A stretch of 64,000 nt of DNA from CAZLCC01 sp964558365 (GCA_964558365.1 CAZLCC010000010.1:111373-175372); one strand, 5' to 3'; shown: positions 33,022-43,419, counted from the first letter of the stretch. Translations and numbers: made by a program. The notes: generated from the sequence alone by a model not told the origin.

Positions 33022-34456
33022 TACGCTCACCAGAAAAGTGGAGGATTTTTCACCTCAAAACCCGCAGAAAGTATTGCTTTACACTTGCGGCCCAACTGTG
33101 TACGATTACCTGCATATTGGCAACTGGACAGCGTATATTTATTGGGATATTTTAGTGCGCATTTTGCAGTCAAATGGCTATTCGGTTAATAGAGTTATGA
33201 ATATCACCGACGTTGGACACTTAACGAGCGATGAGGACGAAGGCGAAGATAAGCTTGAAAAAGGGGCAAAGCGCGAAAATAAAACGGCGTGGGAGATTGC
33301 CGACTTTTACACAAAAGATTGCCTTGAAGATATGAAAAACCTGCACCTTATTACGCCAACTCACATTGCAAAAGCAACAGATTTTATTCCTCAACAAATT
33401 GAGCTTGTTCGCAAACTAAAACAAAAAGGCTTTACGTACCAAATTGATGATGGCGTTTATTTTGATACCAGCAAATTTCCTAACTATGCAAGCTTCGCAC
33501 ATTTGAACCTTGCCGAGCTTCGGGCTGGTGCAAGGGTTGAGCAAAATCCGCAAAAACGTAACGTTAGCGACTTTGCTTTATGGAAGTTTACACCTGAAAG
33601 CACTAAGCGCGACATGGAGTGGGCTACGCCAAAAGAGTTGCTAGAGGGCGATGTAGGGAAAAAGGGTTTTCCGGGGTGGCATCTTGAATGTTCTGCAATT
33701 GCAATGAGTCTTTTGGGCGAAACACTTGATATTCATACTGGTGGCATCGACCATATTCCCGTGCATCACACAAACGAAATCGCCCAAAGTGAAGCCGCGA
33801 CGAGCAAGACCTTCTCGAATTATTGGCTCCATAATAACCACCTAAAATCAGATGGCACAAAAATTAGTAAATCGCTTGGCAACGGATATACTTTGCAAGA
33901 TGTACAAGCAAAAGGCTATTCTTTACTCGATTTTAAAATGTTTGTTTTGCAAAGTCATTATCGTACTGAAAGTAACTTCACGTGGGAAAATCTTGACAGC
34001 GCAAAAGCGCGACTGCAGCATTGGCGAGAAATTGCTTGCTTAAGGTGGCAGACAAAAAGCCAACCAGAAAATTCTTCAGAAGTGATTGAAAGTTATCGAG
34101 CCTCGCTGGTTAGAGCGACTCAAGGAGTTATCGAAGCGCTTAGCGAAGATCTTAACACGCCAGCAGCATTGCAAATTGTCGACGAAGCGTTTTCAATCGT
34201 TTCAGAAAATCCACTAGGAAGAGTTTGTAAAGATGCGCTTAGCACATTACTTGCAACAATCGACAGCCTGCTTGGTCTCGAGCTAGAAAATAGCACGCCA
34301 GACATAATAGACGGGCAAAAGCAATTGATTAAAGATCGAGAAACAGCACGACAAAACAAAGACTGGGCAAAGAGTGACGCAGTACGAGATGAGCTCTTGA
34401 AACAAAGTATCCATCTTAACGATACGCCAGATGGCACAGTGTGGTATCGCGTTTAA
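33005..34456 (+). CDS. cysS: Cysteinyl-tRNA synthetase
   Basis: 483 aa class I synthetase. CGPTVYDYLHIGNWTAY carries the HIGH-type motif and the first zinc Cys; GWHLECSAIAM and HHTNEIAQSE give the other zinc ligands; TKISKSLGN is the KMSKS motif. Charges tRNA-Cys with cysteine. The start overlaps the phosphoesterase gene; ATG-ATG at 33005/33008 leaves a one-residue doubt. Confidence 0.96.
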   Translation: MMRLHNTLTRKVEDFSPQNPQKVLLYTCGPTVYDYLHIGNWTAYIYWDILVRILQSNGYSVNRVMNITDVGHLTSDEDEGEDKLEKGAKRENKTAWEIADFYTKDCLEDMKNLHLITPTHIAKATDFIPQQIELVRKLKQKGFTYQIDDGVYFDTSKFPNYASFAHLNLAELRAGARVEQNPQKRNVSDFALWKFTPESTKRDMEWATPKELLEGDVGKKGFPGWHLECSAIAMSLLGETLDIHTGGIDHIPVHHTNEIAQSEAATSKTFSNYWLHNNHLKSDGTKISKSLGNGYTLQDVQAKGYSLLDFKMFVLQSHYRTESNFTWENLDSAKARLQHWREIACLRWQTKSQPENSSEVIESYRASLVRATQGVIEALSEDLNTPAALQIVDEAFSIVSENPLGRVCKDALSTLLATIDSLLGLELENSTPDIIDGQKQLIKDRETARQNKDWAKSDAVRDELLKQSIHLNDTPDGTVWYRV

Positions 34457-34463
34457 AGAAAAG

Positions 34464-35579
34464 CTAAGCAGTTTTTACTTTGGGTTTAGCAGACTTTTTT
34501 GAGCTACTGATTTTTTGTCGCCGATCTAAGTGGTCTAAGAAAAGCACTCTTAAGCAACCGGCAATTGGAATAGCAATGAGTCCGCCTAAAATACCAAAGA
34601 GCGAAAGCCCGATTGTAATTGCCACAAGCACAGATAGCGCAGAAAGTTCGACCGTTTTTGACTGAACAACAGGGGAAATGAAATTATTTTCAATTTGCTG
34701 ATAAACAAAGAAGAAGATAATAAAGACCATTGCAGCCCAAAAGTCATTCAAAGCAAGTAAGACAGTCGCGATTGTACCGCCAATTGTAGCACCGAACATC
34801 GGAATCATTCCTGCGAAGAAAACAACTACTGCAATAGGAATGGCAAGATTAGCAGGTAGTGGGAAGATTGAGCTAAGAATTAATACGCCCACAAGACTTA
34901 CTGTTGCTGCAATACCAGCCACCATTACCTGACCGTTAACATAGCCTGTAACAACTTTGTACATCTTATTGAATAGCTCTTTGTGCTGTTTAAGTTTATT
35001 GTCGCTTTCATATAACTTCCAGATTCGAGAGATCCAACCCGGACCTTCAATGAGCATAAGGAAGGTAAGAACTAGCACAATAATAGTCATTGTTGCCATG
35101 TTAATTGCAGAGCCAACGCTACCAACAGCAACTTTTCCAACAGAAGAGAGCGATCCGGAAACTTCGTGCTGAATACTTTCAACTGCTTCTTGGTATTGAT
35201 CTTCAAGTCCATATTTTGTAATTGCATCATCAACAACTTTTGTTTGAGTGCTAAACTGATTAATTGTTTCTGGCAGCGTTTTTATAAACTTTGAAGATTG
35301 CTGGGTAATTGGTGGAATAATGAGCAAAATAAAGCCCATAATAATAGAGACAACAGCAATATATGCAATCGCCGTTGCACCAACTCGACTATTGCCAGGA
35401 AGGCTTTTCGCTATTTTTGAAACCGGCGGATTGAGAGCAATTGCTAAGAATGCTGCGATGCCAACAGCAATAATCGCTTCGCGCGCAATATAAATTGCAC
35501 CAAGTGCCAACACAAAACCAATAACAACTAGCCAAAACCTAACAAATGTTTTTGTCTCTATCTCAATTCGTACCTTCAT
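34464..35579 (-). CDS. AI-2E family (PerM-like) transporter
   Basis: 371 aa with about eight membrane helices arranged as in the AI-2E/PerM family: two N-terminal helices, a long amphipathic region (SSKFIKTLPETINQFSTQTK ... QYQEAVESIQHEV), then helices and the conserved end FGILGGLIAIPIAGCLRVLF. Members export autoinducer-2 or act in ion homeostasis; here the substrate is unknown. A basic tail ends the protein. It converges with cysS with an 7-bp gap. Confidence 0.88.
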   Translation of the reverse strand: MKVRIEIETKTFVRFWLVVIGFVLALGAIYIAREAIIAVGIAAFLAIALNPPVSKIAKSLPGNSRVGATAIAYIAVVSIIMGFILLIIPPITQQSSKFIKTLPETINQFSTQTKVVDDAITKYGLEDQYQEAVESIQHEVSGSLSSVGKVAVGSVGSAINMATMTIIVLVLTFLMLIEGPGWISRIWKLYESDNKLKQHKELFNKMYKVVTGYVNGQVMVAGIAATVSLVGVLILSSIFPLPANLAIPIAVVVFFAGMIPMFGATIGGTIATVLLALNDFWAAMVFIIFFFVYQQIENNFISPVVQSKTVELSALSVLVAITIGLSLFGILGGLIAIPIAGCLRVLFLDHLDRRQKISSSKKSAKPKVKTA

Positions 35580-35663
35580 ACACTAAACCGTCCCTTACTA
35601 ATTTACCTTGATTATACGCTGCTATCAGGTAATAAGCAACGCGCGCTTGGTAAATTAATAGTG

Positions 35664-35798
35664 CTATTGTCCAGTCGTAAAGAGTAAGATCGCAAGTGCA
35701 AAAATACTCATAACTGCAAGTAAAGCTACGCCAAACGTCACTTTGTTGGGGCTATAATTAACAGTTAAAGCTTTTTTAGATTTTTTCTTCGCTACCAT
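35664..35798 (-). CDS. Small membrane protein, 44 aa
   Basis: Too short for most gene callers. MVAKKKSKKALTVNYSPNK is followed by one membrane helix (VTFGVALLAVMSIFALAILL) and FTTGQ. A basic N-terminus and helix suggest inside-to-outside orientation. No clear ribosome site. It sits in the 309-bp gap between two divergent transporter genes and may be linked to the PerM-like gene downstream. Confidence 0.45.
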   Translation of the reverse strand: MVAKKKSKKALTVNYSPNKVTFGVALLAVMSIFALAILLFTTGQ

Positions 35799-35875
35799 AT
35801 TGCTTATAAGTATACACAGTAGCGCAGCATTATAAAACTCTTATGACAATAATGGTCGATTAGTAGTAATTCAAG

Positions 35876-35881
35876 TACAAT
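35876..35881 (+). promoter_or_regulatory. -10 box of a leaderless ATPase mRNA
   Basis: TACAAT ends seven bases before the ATG at 35889 and there is no Shine-Dalgarno site, so the transcript probably begins at the start codon. Confidence 0.5.
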
Positions 35882-35888
35882 AAAGTTA

Positions 35889-38411
35889 ATGCTTTTTTAT
35901 CAAAAAACAGTAGATGAAACATTATCGGCAGTTGGTGGATCAACACAAGGTCTTAGCAATAAAGAAGCTAAAAAACGCCTAAAAAAATATGGTGAAAATT
36001 CCATAACTATTAAAGGCGAGCCGTTGTGGCGCAAAATTATCGAGCCATTTTGGAATGTTTTTATGCTTGTGCTCATTATTGCTGCAACAATTGCCATTGC
36101 CAAAGGCGAGGCGCTAGACGCAGTCATTATTCTGGTCATCATAGCCGTGAGTGCAGTGATTTATTATGTGCAAAGCTTCTCAACCGAAAGAATTCTTAGG
36201 GCGTTAAAAAAACATGATAAGCAAATTGTTGAAACTTTAAGAAATAATAAAGCAGTTAACATTTCTGCCGAGCAGCTCGTACCGGGTGATATTATCATGC
36301 TTTATGAAGGCCAAAAAGCGCCGGCAGATGCTCGGCTGCTACATGTTAAAAATGTACGCTGCGACGAATCGCTCCTTACCGGAGAATCAACGCCCGTTAG
36401 CAAACAAACTAAACATCTGCGAAATAAAAAAGAAACTTACGAGCAAACAAACATGCTCTTTCAAGGTTCATTTATTGTTGCCGGGGAGGCAACGGCAATC
36501 ATCATAGCAACAGGAGACAACACGCAATTTGGCAAACTCGCCGCATTAGCTGGAAGCGATAGACAAACCAGCCCCGTGCAAGACAAAATTGATAAGTTAC
36601 TTACGCAAATCATCATTTCAATCGCAGTCATTTCCTTTATTGCTTTTGGACTTAGCTTGCTGCGCGGCATGGACGCTGCTGAGGCGCTGCGCTTTGTTTT
36701 AACACTTGCCGTGTCTGCCGTTCCAGAAGGTCTACCTGTCGCCATTTCAGTCATCCTGGTTTTAGGTATGCGCCGAATGGCAAAAAGAAAAGCACTTGTT
36801 CGCAGCATGCGAGCAATAGAATCTATTGGCGTTATAACAACCATTGCAACCGATAAAACTGGCACTCTTACTAAAAACCAACTTTCTGTTACCGACCTAT
36901 GGCAGCCACACGAAAGAGCAGAGGAATCTATTCTGGCGCAACTATCTCTTCTTGCCATTAATAAAGGAAAGGGAAAGTTACACGATCCACTTGATGACGC
37001 CATGCATCGCTTTGCCAACGAACACAACGCAGCTCAGCCAAAAGACTACACACTTATTGCAAGTCTACCGTTTGACCATCGTTTTGCTATGAGCGGCAAT
37101 GTGTGGTCAACAAAAAACGGTCATGAGGTAATTTTAAAAGGTGCACCCGAACATATATTGGCAAAATCATCTCTTACAAAAAAGCAGTTAGCAGCTTGCG
37201 AGCAAACACTAAAGAACTTCACTAGCCATGGATTTCGAGTTATTGCAGTTGCAAAAATAAAGCTTTCTGGCGCTATCAACTCGCTTGAAGAGCTGCCAAA
37301 AAATAAGTTTACATTTGAAGGATTTTTAACCGTTGAAGACATTTTACGACCAGAAGCCAAGAGTTCTGTTAGCGCAGCAAAAGCGGCTGGCGTCAGTGTG
37401 CGTATGATAACCGGCGACCATTTTGAAACAGCATTCACCATTGGCAAGCAGCTTGGAATGGTGACTCACCGAGACCAGGTGTTCGACAGCCGAAACATGC
37501 AAAAAATGCCCGACAACACACTGTTTGCACGCATAAAAAACAGTTTTATTTTTGCACGAGTTATTCCAGAAAATAAACACCGCATTTTATCTGTTTTAAA
37601 AAAGAATGATATCACAGCTATGACAGGTGATGGCGTCAATGACGTTCCGGCTCTTAGCAATGCGCACGTTGGCATTGCTATGGGCAGCGGTTCGCAAATT
37701 GCCAAAGAAGCAGGCGATATCGTTTTGCTAGACAACAACTTCAAAAGTATTATTACGGCCATCAAAGAGGGCAGAATTATTTTCAGCAATATTCGGCGAA
37801 TGCTCTTTTACCTTCTTGCAACAAGCACTGGTGAAGTGATTACCATGCTTGGCGCACTGTTAATTGGCCTGCCGCTACCCGTCGCCACAGTACAAATTCT
37901 ATGGATAAACCTTGTTACCGATACGTCGCTCGTTATTCCGCTAGGGCTAGAACCAGGCGAAAAAAACATTATGAAAACCCCTCCGCGCAAACCAACCGCA
38001 CCAATTCTTGACCGATTTTTAATCACAAGAATTATACTCATCTCGCTCTCAATGGCCGTCTTGGCGCTATCTATTTTCTTTATCTTCTTGCAATCCCATT
38101 CCGTAGACTACGCTCGCACCATAGCATTTAGCAGCCTTGTGGCTATGCAGTGGGCAAACGCATTCAACGCCAGAAGCGAACTGCAATCAGTATTCACACG
38201 CATTAAAGCCATTAATATAAAATTCTATACTGGTCTTGCCATCGCTATTTCACTTCAAATGCTCGCTCTCTTCGGGCCGCTGCAAGGCATTCTTCATGTT
38301 GCGCCGGTTAATATAAACGATCTGCTACTTACTGGCGCCATTTCAGCTGCAGTAATTATCGCCATAAGTGAATTGCACAAAATGCACAGCCGTAGAGCTT
38401 TAAAAACCTAG
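35889..38411 (+). CDS. P2-type cation-transporting ATPase
   Basis: 840 aa with all P-type ATPase marks: cation N-domain (VDETLSAVGGSTQGLSNKEA), TGES actuator loop, membrane motif VPEGLP, phosphorylation site DKTGTLTKNQ, KGAPEHIL nucleotide site, and TGDGVNDVPAL hinge. Overall form is that of the Ca2+/Na+ type (PMCA/SERCA-like bacterial). Ions are inferred. It ends exactly where the minus-strand ATPase ends: the two stop codons touch at 38411/38412. Confidence 0.93.
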   Translation: MLFYQKTVDETLSAVGGSTQGLSNKEAKKRLKKYGENSITIKGEPLWRKIIEPFWNVFMLVLIIAATIAIAKGEALDAVIILVIIAVSAVIYYVQSFSTERILRALKKHDKQIVETLRNNKAVNISAEQLVPGDIIMLYEGQKAPADARLLHVKNVRCDESLLTGESTPVSKQTKHLRNKKETYEQTNMLFQGSFIVAGEATAIIIATGDNTQFGKLAALAGSDRQTSPVQDKIDKLLTQIIISIAVISFIAFGLSLLRGMDAAEALRFVLTLAVSAVPEGLPVAISVILVLGMRRMAKRKALVRSMRAIESIGVITTIATDKTGTLTKNQLSVTDLWQPHERAEESILAQLSLLAINKGKGKLHDPLDDAMHRFANEHNAAQPKDYTLIASLPFDHRFAMSGNVWSTKNGHEVILKGAPEHILAKSSLTKKQLAACEQTLKNFTSHGFRVIAVAKIKLSGAINSLEELPKNKFTFEGFLTVEDILRPEAKSSVSAAKAAGVSVRMITGDHFETAFTIGKQLGMVTHRDQVFDSRNMQKMPDNTLFARIKNSFIFARVIPENKHRILSVLKKNDITAMTGDGVNDVPALSNAHVGIAMGSGSQIAKEAGDIVLLDNNFKSIITAIKEGRIIFSNIRRMLFYLLATSTGEVITMLGALLIGLPLPVATVQILWINLVTDTSLVIPLGLEPGEKNIMKTPPRKPTAPILDRFLITRIILISLSMAVLALSIFFIFLQSHSVDYARTIAFSSLVAMQWANAFNARSELQSVFTRIKAINIKFYTGLAIAISLQMLALFGPLQGILHVAPVNINDLLLTGAISAAVIIAISELHKMHSRRALKT

Positions 38412-40730
38412 TTATATCCGTATGCGCTGATCGAATCGCCAAATAGCCTCAACTAGAGCACAACCGATAAAGCCAAGTGCTAAAGTTATGCCTAAATATT
38501 GTTCATTAAGAGCGTAGTTTAAAAGATTTTGCGAGAAGGAGAAATTGATCAGAAACACAAATGCCACCGCCATTGCTGCAATCAGCCCAACTTTCCACAC
38601 GGCAAGAGGTCGTGCTAGGCAAAGTAATACCCAAACACCAATCATCATCACCACGCTTGATGCAACTGTGCTCGCAAGCGCAGCCGAGCCGCCATCGCCC
38701 CTAACTAGTAAATAGCTAGTGAAAATGAGAATTGCGATTAAGCTGCCAACAGGAATAGCAAACTTTAGCACTCGCGGCAAAAAGCCTGGAATGTAGCGCC
38801 TGTTATTTGGTGCAAGCGCTAAAAAGAATGCTGGAATGCCAATGGTAAGCGCAGAAAGAATTGTCATGTGGCGCGGAAGAAAAGGATAGGGAAGCGCTGC
38901 AACCGTAACTGCCAAAGCCAAGAAGAGCGAATAAACGTTTTTGGTTAAGAATAAATTAGCCACTCTTTCAATATTTGCAATCACACGGCGACCTTCTGCC
39001 AAAACGCGCGGCATGTGCGAAAACCTGTTATCAAGCAGCACTAACTCTGCAGCCGCTTTTGTTGCCTGCGAACCACTGGCCATTGCAATGCCAACATCAG
39101 CGTCTTTTAAAGCTAATGCGTCGTTTACGCCATCGCCCGTCATCGCAACCACGCGCCCATTTGCTTGCAGCGCTTTCACCATGGCTCGCTTTTGGTCAGG
39201 ATTAACGCGACCAAAAATATTCTTTTCTTTTAAAATGCTGGCAAGTTCCTTAATATCTTCCGGGAGTTTTCTTGCGTCAACTGGCACACTGCTACTTATT
39301 ACGCCAACTGCGCGCGCAACTGCGCCAACTGTTTTAGGGTTGTCACCGGAAATAATTTTTAAATCAACGCCTTGTTTGGTAAAGAATTCCAACGTTTCTT
39401 TTGCGTCGTCGCGTATTTTTTCAGCAAACACTATAAGAGCAGCTGGTTTCATATTTTTTGGTAAGTGATCTTTCTTGGGTGTTTCTTTAGAATGAAGCAG
39501 GCATAAAACACGATGCCCCACATTTGCAATTTCATCAGCTTTTTTTTGCGCTAATTTGTCTTTGCTTCCCAGTACAATTTCTGGCGCACCAAGCACCCAG
39601 CTGTCGTTATTTTTTAAAGTTAGTGCGCTCCATTTGCGCGCACTAGAAAAGGGCACATTACCCGTGACAGAGGCTACGTTGTGTTGAAATTTTTCATTCA
39701 GCGCAACAAGCGTAGAAGAATCTGGCTTATTCGCAAAAGCTGCTAAAACACGTTTCACTGTTTTATCTAACTTTTCATCAAGCAAAATAAGTTCTTTAAA
39801 AATAATTTTATCTTCTGTTAGTGTTCCTGTTTTATCAAGGCAAATGACATCTACGCGCGCCAGCCCTTCAACAGCAGGGAGCTGCTGTACCAACACTTTT
39901 CGACGCGCAAGCACCAATGTTGCAATAAGAAACGCCATGGATGTAAGCAGCACCAAACCTTCAGGAATCATACCAACAATTGCAGCAGTTGAACGCACCA
40001 TAGCCTCTTGCCATGTATTACCGCTATTAACAATCTGCCCCCAAACCAAGAGCGGTGCAACAATAAGAATAATCCAGCTAATATAGCCGAGAAGCTTGTT
40101 AGTGCCTTCAACTAATTCTGATTTAGCGCGAGAAAACTTTTTAACCTGGCTCGAAATTTTATATGCATATGCCTCTTTGCCAACGGCGGTTGTTTTCATA
40201 AAGCCACTACCAGCAACCACCATCGAACCCGAAAGCACCTTTGTATCTTTTGTTTTATGTATTGGGTCCGATTCTCCCGTTAATAACGCCTCGTTTACTT
40301 CTAAGCCTTGGCTTTCAAGAATGATGCCGTCTGCCGGAATTTGATCGCCTGTTGAAATTTCTAAAATGTCATCAAGCACAACTTCAGAAACAGGAAGCTG
40401 CCGCTTTTTGCCGCCGCGTAGCACGTGGGCAACCGGTGCATGCAGAATTGCCAACTTATCGAGCGTTCGCTTTGCGCGTAGTTCTTGCACAATGCCAATT
40501 GCACTGTTAATTATTACCACTAAGCCAAATAAAGCATCGGTTGGAGAGCCAACGCTTAAAACAATAATGAAAAGAGCACCAAGCAGCGCATTAAAACGAG
40601 TAAAAACGTTAGCCCTTAAGATATCTTTTAGCGGGCGGCTCGTTTGCTGGCCAGTGTCGTTTACTTGTCCTTTTGCAATGCGCCGTTCAACTTCAGCTTG
40701 CGTTAAACCGCCTAGAGTTTTGCTTGGCAA
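38412..40730 (-). CDS. P-type ATPase, CtpE-like
   Basis: 772 aa. Key motifs: LTGES (actuator), PEGLVLLTSMAFL (M4), DKTGTLTEDKI (phosphorylation), TGDGVNDALALKDADVGIAM. Shorter than its neighbour and lacks the usual long N-terminal domain; the sequence is nearer to actinobacterial CtpE/MgtA-like pumps. Substrate unknown, possibly Ca2+. It lies 3 bp after the SOD gene on the same strand and is likely co-transcribed with it. Confidence 0.92.
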   Translation of the reverse strand: MPSKTLGGLTQAEVERRIAKGQVNDTGQQTSRPLKDILRANVFTRFNALLGALFIIVLSVGSPTDALFGLVVIINSAIGIVQELRAKRTLDKLAILHAPVAHVLRGGKKRQLPVSEVVLDDILEISTGDQIPADGIILESQGLEVNEALLTGESDPIHKTKDTKVLSGSMVVAGSGFMKTTAVGKEAYAYKISSQVKKFSRAKSELVEGTNKLLGYISWIILIVAPLLVWGQIVNSGNTWQEAMVRSTAAIVGMIPEGLVLLTSMAFLIATLVLARRKVLVQQLPAVEGLARVDVICLDKTGTLTEDKIIFKELILLDEKLDKTVKRVLAAFANKPDSSTLVALNEKFQHNVASVTGNVPFSSARKWSALTLKNNDSWVLGAPEIVLGSKDKLAQKKADEIANVGHRVLCLLHSKETPKKDHLPKNMKPAALIVFAEKIRDDAKETLEFFTKQGVDLKIISGDNPKTVGAVARAVGVISSSVPVDARKLPEDIKELASILKEKNIFGRVNPDQKRAMVKALQANGRVVAMTGDGVNDALALKDADVGIAMASGSQATKAAAELVLLDNRFSHMPRVLAEGRRVIANIERVANLFLTKNVYSLFLALAVTVAALPYPFLPRHMTILSALTIGIPAFFLALAPNNRRYIPGFLPRVLKFAIPVGSLIAILIFTSYLLVRGDGGSAALASTVASSVVMMIGVWVLLCLARPLAVWKVGLIAAMAVAFVFLINFSFSQNLLNYALNEQYLGITLALGFIGCALVEAIWRFDQRIRI

Positions 40731-40733
40731 CGT

Positions 40734-41327
40734 CTATGCTCCGTAATTATTAGAAATTTCTTCCCAGTCAATAATGTTCCAACACGCAGCAAGGTAATCT
40801 GGGCGCTTGTTCTTATAGTCTAGGTAATATGCGTGCTCCCACACATCAACGCCAACTAGTGGTGTTGGCTGACCTTGAGATATAGGATTATCTTGATTTG
40901 GCGATGTAGCGATTGAAAGATCCGGCATTAACCACACCCAACCACTGCCAAAAACGCCAACACCGGCCGCAGCAAACTTTTCTTTAAATTCATCAAAGCT
41001 ACCGTATTTGACTGTTAAGTCTTCAGCTAGTTTTCCTTGAGGTTCGCCAGCTGCACTAGGCGAAAGCCACTGCCAAAACAAACTATGGTTATAGTGCCCA
41101 CCGCCATTATTTCTTACTGCGGTTCGAATTTCTTCTGGAAGATCATCAAGGTTTTGAAGCAACTCTTCAATTGTTTTACCCTGAAATTCTGGGGCCTTTT
41201 CAAGCGCCGCGTTTAGCTTATCGACATAAGCTTGGTGGTGCTTACTGTGGTGAAGCTCCATAATTTGCGCGCTAATGTATGGCTCAAGCGCGTCGTAATC
41301 ATATTCTAACTTTGGTAGTGTAAACAT
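40734..41327 (-). CDS. Superoxide dismutase (Fe/Mn)
   Basis: 197 aa. Metal ligands appear in HHSKHHQAYVDKLN, NNGGGHYNHSLFWQWL and VDVWEHAYYLDYKNKR (Asp and His). It removes superoxide. N-terminus FTLPKLEYDYDALEPYISAQ is typical. No export signal. AAAGGAG ribosome site, and a -10 box on the minus strand near 41370. Metal preference cannot be told by eye. Confidence 0.95.
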   Translation of the reverse strand: MFTLPKLEYDYDALEPYISAQIMELHHSKHHQAYVDKLNAALEKAPEFQGKTIEELLQNLDDLPEEIRTAVRNNGGGHYNHSLFWQWLSPSAAGEPQGKLAEDLTVKYGSFDEFKEKFAAAGVGVFGSGWVWLMPDLSIATSPNQDNPISQGQPTPLVGVDVWEHAYYLDYKNKRPDYLAACWNIIDWEEISNNYGA

Positions 41328-41452
41328 TATTTAGCTCCTTTGTTTAGTGCATGTTTATCTATATATTCATTATACAACTTCACTAGCCTCTAGAGCCAAC
41401 GAAAGATAATTGCTATGATAGATTCAGTGACAGTTTAGATAAGGGGGAAATA

Positions 41453-42136
41453 ATGACGGTTATAAAAGCAGAAAAACTGAAGAAGGTGTATGGCAAAAAA
41501 GACGCTGCTTTTATGGCACTTGGTGGCGTAGACCTTTCAATTAAAGAAGGTGAGTCGGTAGCAATTATTGGAAAAAGTGGCTCTGGCAAGAGCACGCTCA
41601 TGCATCTTTTGGCTCTTCTAGACGAGCCAAGCGAAGGTTCAGTTTATATCGATAGCAATAATGCTCAAGAACTTTCCAAAAAAGATCTTAATAAACTGCG
41701 TAACAAAAGTTTTGGATTTGTTTTTCAACAGTTTTTTATTAACGGTAATGATTCGGTTTTAAATAATGTTGTTTTACCTTTAAAAATTGCTGGCATCAGT
41801 GCAAAAGAACGCACCAAGCGCGCCATGGCAGTTTTAAAAGAAGTTGAATTAGACGACAAAGCAAAAAGTAAAGCTAACGACTTAAGCGGGGGGCAAAAAC
41901 AACGAGTTGTCATTGCTCGCGCCATTATCAACGAACCGCGCATTATTTTTGCAGATGAACCAACTGGCAACCTCGACAGTGCGACAGGACAGAAAATTGA
42001 AGATCTCCTCTTTAAACTAAATAAAAAGAAGGGGATAACACTCATCGTGGTGACACACGACAAAGACCTTGCCAAGCGTTGCACAAGAGAAGTTCATATT
42101 AAAGACGGCAAGATTATCTCGGGAGGCAAAAAATGA
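41453..42136 (+). CDS. ABC transporter ATPase, MacB/LolD-like
   Basis: 227 aa. Walker A GKSGSGKST near 39-47, Q-loop FQQFF, signature LSGGQKQRV, Walker B IIFADEPTGNLDS, H-loop VVTHD. The group drives export of lipoproteins or peptides (type VII ABC). RBS GGGGG before ATG. Its stop overlaps the permease start (ATGA). Confidence 0.93.
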   Translation: MTVIKAEKLKKVYGKKDAAFMALGGVDLSIKEGESVAIIGKSGSGKSTLMHLLALLDEPSEGSVYIDSNNAQELSKKDLNKLRNKSFGFVFQQFFINGNDSVLNNVVLPLKIAGISAKERTKRAMAVLKEVELDDKAKSKANDLSGGQKQRVVIARAIINEPRIIFADEPTGNLDSATGQKIEDLLFKLNKKKGITLIVVTHDKDLAKRCTREVHIKDGKIISGGKK

Positions 42137-43416
42137 AAATTCTAGATATCATCAAAACTGCCAGCTCAAACATGTTTCGTAGCAAACTTCGTTCATCCTT
42201 AACAATCATTGCTATTTTTATTGGCGCCTTTACGCTTACCATCACTAATGGTATTGGGGCGGGTATCTCAAAATATATTGATGATCAGCTTGGCAATATT
42301 GGCATGGAAGATACAATCATTATTCGTGCAAAAACGAATATTTCTCTTAGCGGCGAACCACAAAAATATAACCCAGACAAAGCAACTGCCAATAGCGACA
42401 GCACAAGTATTCCAACCTTAGCGCAAAAAGATATCGACCGTATTAAAAAACACGAAGGTTTGCACGATGTAGAACCATATATCGGCGCATCGCCAAATTT
42501 TGTTACTGGCCCAAATAAAGAAAAATATGTGCTTACTGTTTCAACGTATATTGATGGATTAAATCTTGATCTTGCAGCTGGCACTTTGCCAAGTAATAAC
42601 GCAAATGAAAACCAACTCGTTCTTCCACTGCAATATGTTAAAGCACTTGGTTTTACATCTAATGACGATGCGGTTGGTCAAAATATTACCTTTTCAGTTA
42701 ACCGACCAAATGGCAAAGAAGAATTAGTAGATGCAAAAATTATTGGCGTGCAAGAACAAAGTGTTATTAGCAGTACTGATGGAGCCTATGTAAACGAAAA
42801 TCTTATACAAACGCTTCATAACATTCAGACAGATGGTTTGCCAGACTTAGCAAAAAATCAATTCATTGCCGCTACCGCAAAGCTAGATAAAAATATTAGC
42901 GATGAAAGATATCAGTCAATTAAGCAGAATTTATCCGAAGAAGGCTATATGGCAACAACGGCGGAAGATCAGATTGGTATTATAAAACAAGTTATTGATG
43001 CAATTATTATTGTCTTGAATGTATTTGCTGGCATTGCGCTACTTGCTGCAAGCTTTGGCATCATCAACACACTCCTCATGGCTGTTCAAGAGCGAACCAA
43101 AGAAATTGGGCTCATGAAGGCCATGGGCATGAGCAAGGCAAAAATATTCTTGCTCTTTAGCACAGAAGCTGTGCTGCTTGGTTTCTGGGGAAGTGTCTTG
43201 GGAATTGCTACTGCGGTCGGCATTGGTCAAATCGTTAATCAAATAGCATCAGATACTTTCTTAAAAGACCTCACTGGTTTTGACCTTACGGCTTTTCCGA
43301 TTAGCTCGCTACTGCTCGTGCTGCTTATTATTATGGCAATCGCGTTCTTAGCTGGCACACTACCTGCTAGACGCGCTGCAAAACAAAACCCAATCGACGC
43401 GCTTCGCTACGAATAG
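42133..43416 (+). CDS. ABC transporter permease, MacB/FtsX-like
   Basis: 427 aa. One N-terminal helix (SSLTIIAIFIGAFTLTITNG), a 230-residue extracytoplasmic domain (about 60-285), then three helices with the FtsX-type ending ARRAAKQNPIDALRYE. Together with the ATPase it forms a mechanotransmission-type exporter. The target is unknown; in monoderm candidate phyla such pairs may handle peptides or surface proteins. Confidence 0.92.
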   Translation: MKILDIIKTASSNMFRSKLRSSLTIIAIFIGAFTLTITNGIGAGISKYIDDQLGNIGMEDTIIIRAKTNISLSGEPQKYNPDKATANSDSTSIPTLAQKDIDRIKKHEGLHDVEPYIGASPNFVTGPNKEKYVLTVSTYIDGLNLDLAAGTLPSNNANENQLVLPLQYVKALGFTSNDDAVGQNITFSVNRPNGKEELVDAKIIGVQEQSVISSTDGAYVNENLIQTLHNIQTDGLPDLAKNQFIAATAKLDKNISDERYQSIKQNLSEEGYMATTAEDQIGIIKQVIDAIIIVLNVFAGIALLAASFGIINTLLMAVQERTKEIGLMKAMGMSKAKIFLLFSTEAVLLGFWGSVLGIATAVGIGQIVNQIASDTFLKDLTGFDLTAFPISSLLLVLLIIMAIAFLAGTLPARRAAKQNPIDALRYE

Positions 43417-43419
43417 ATT

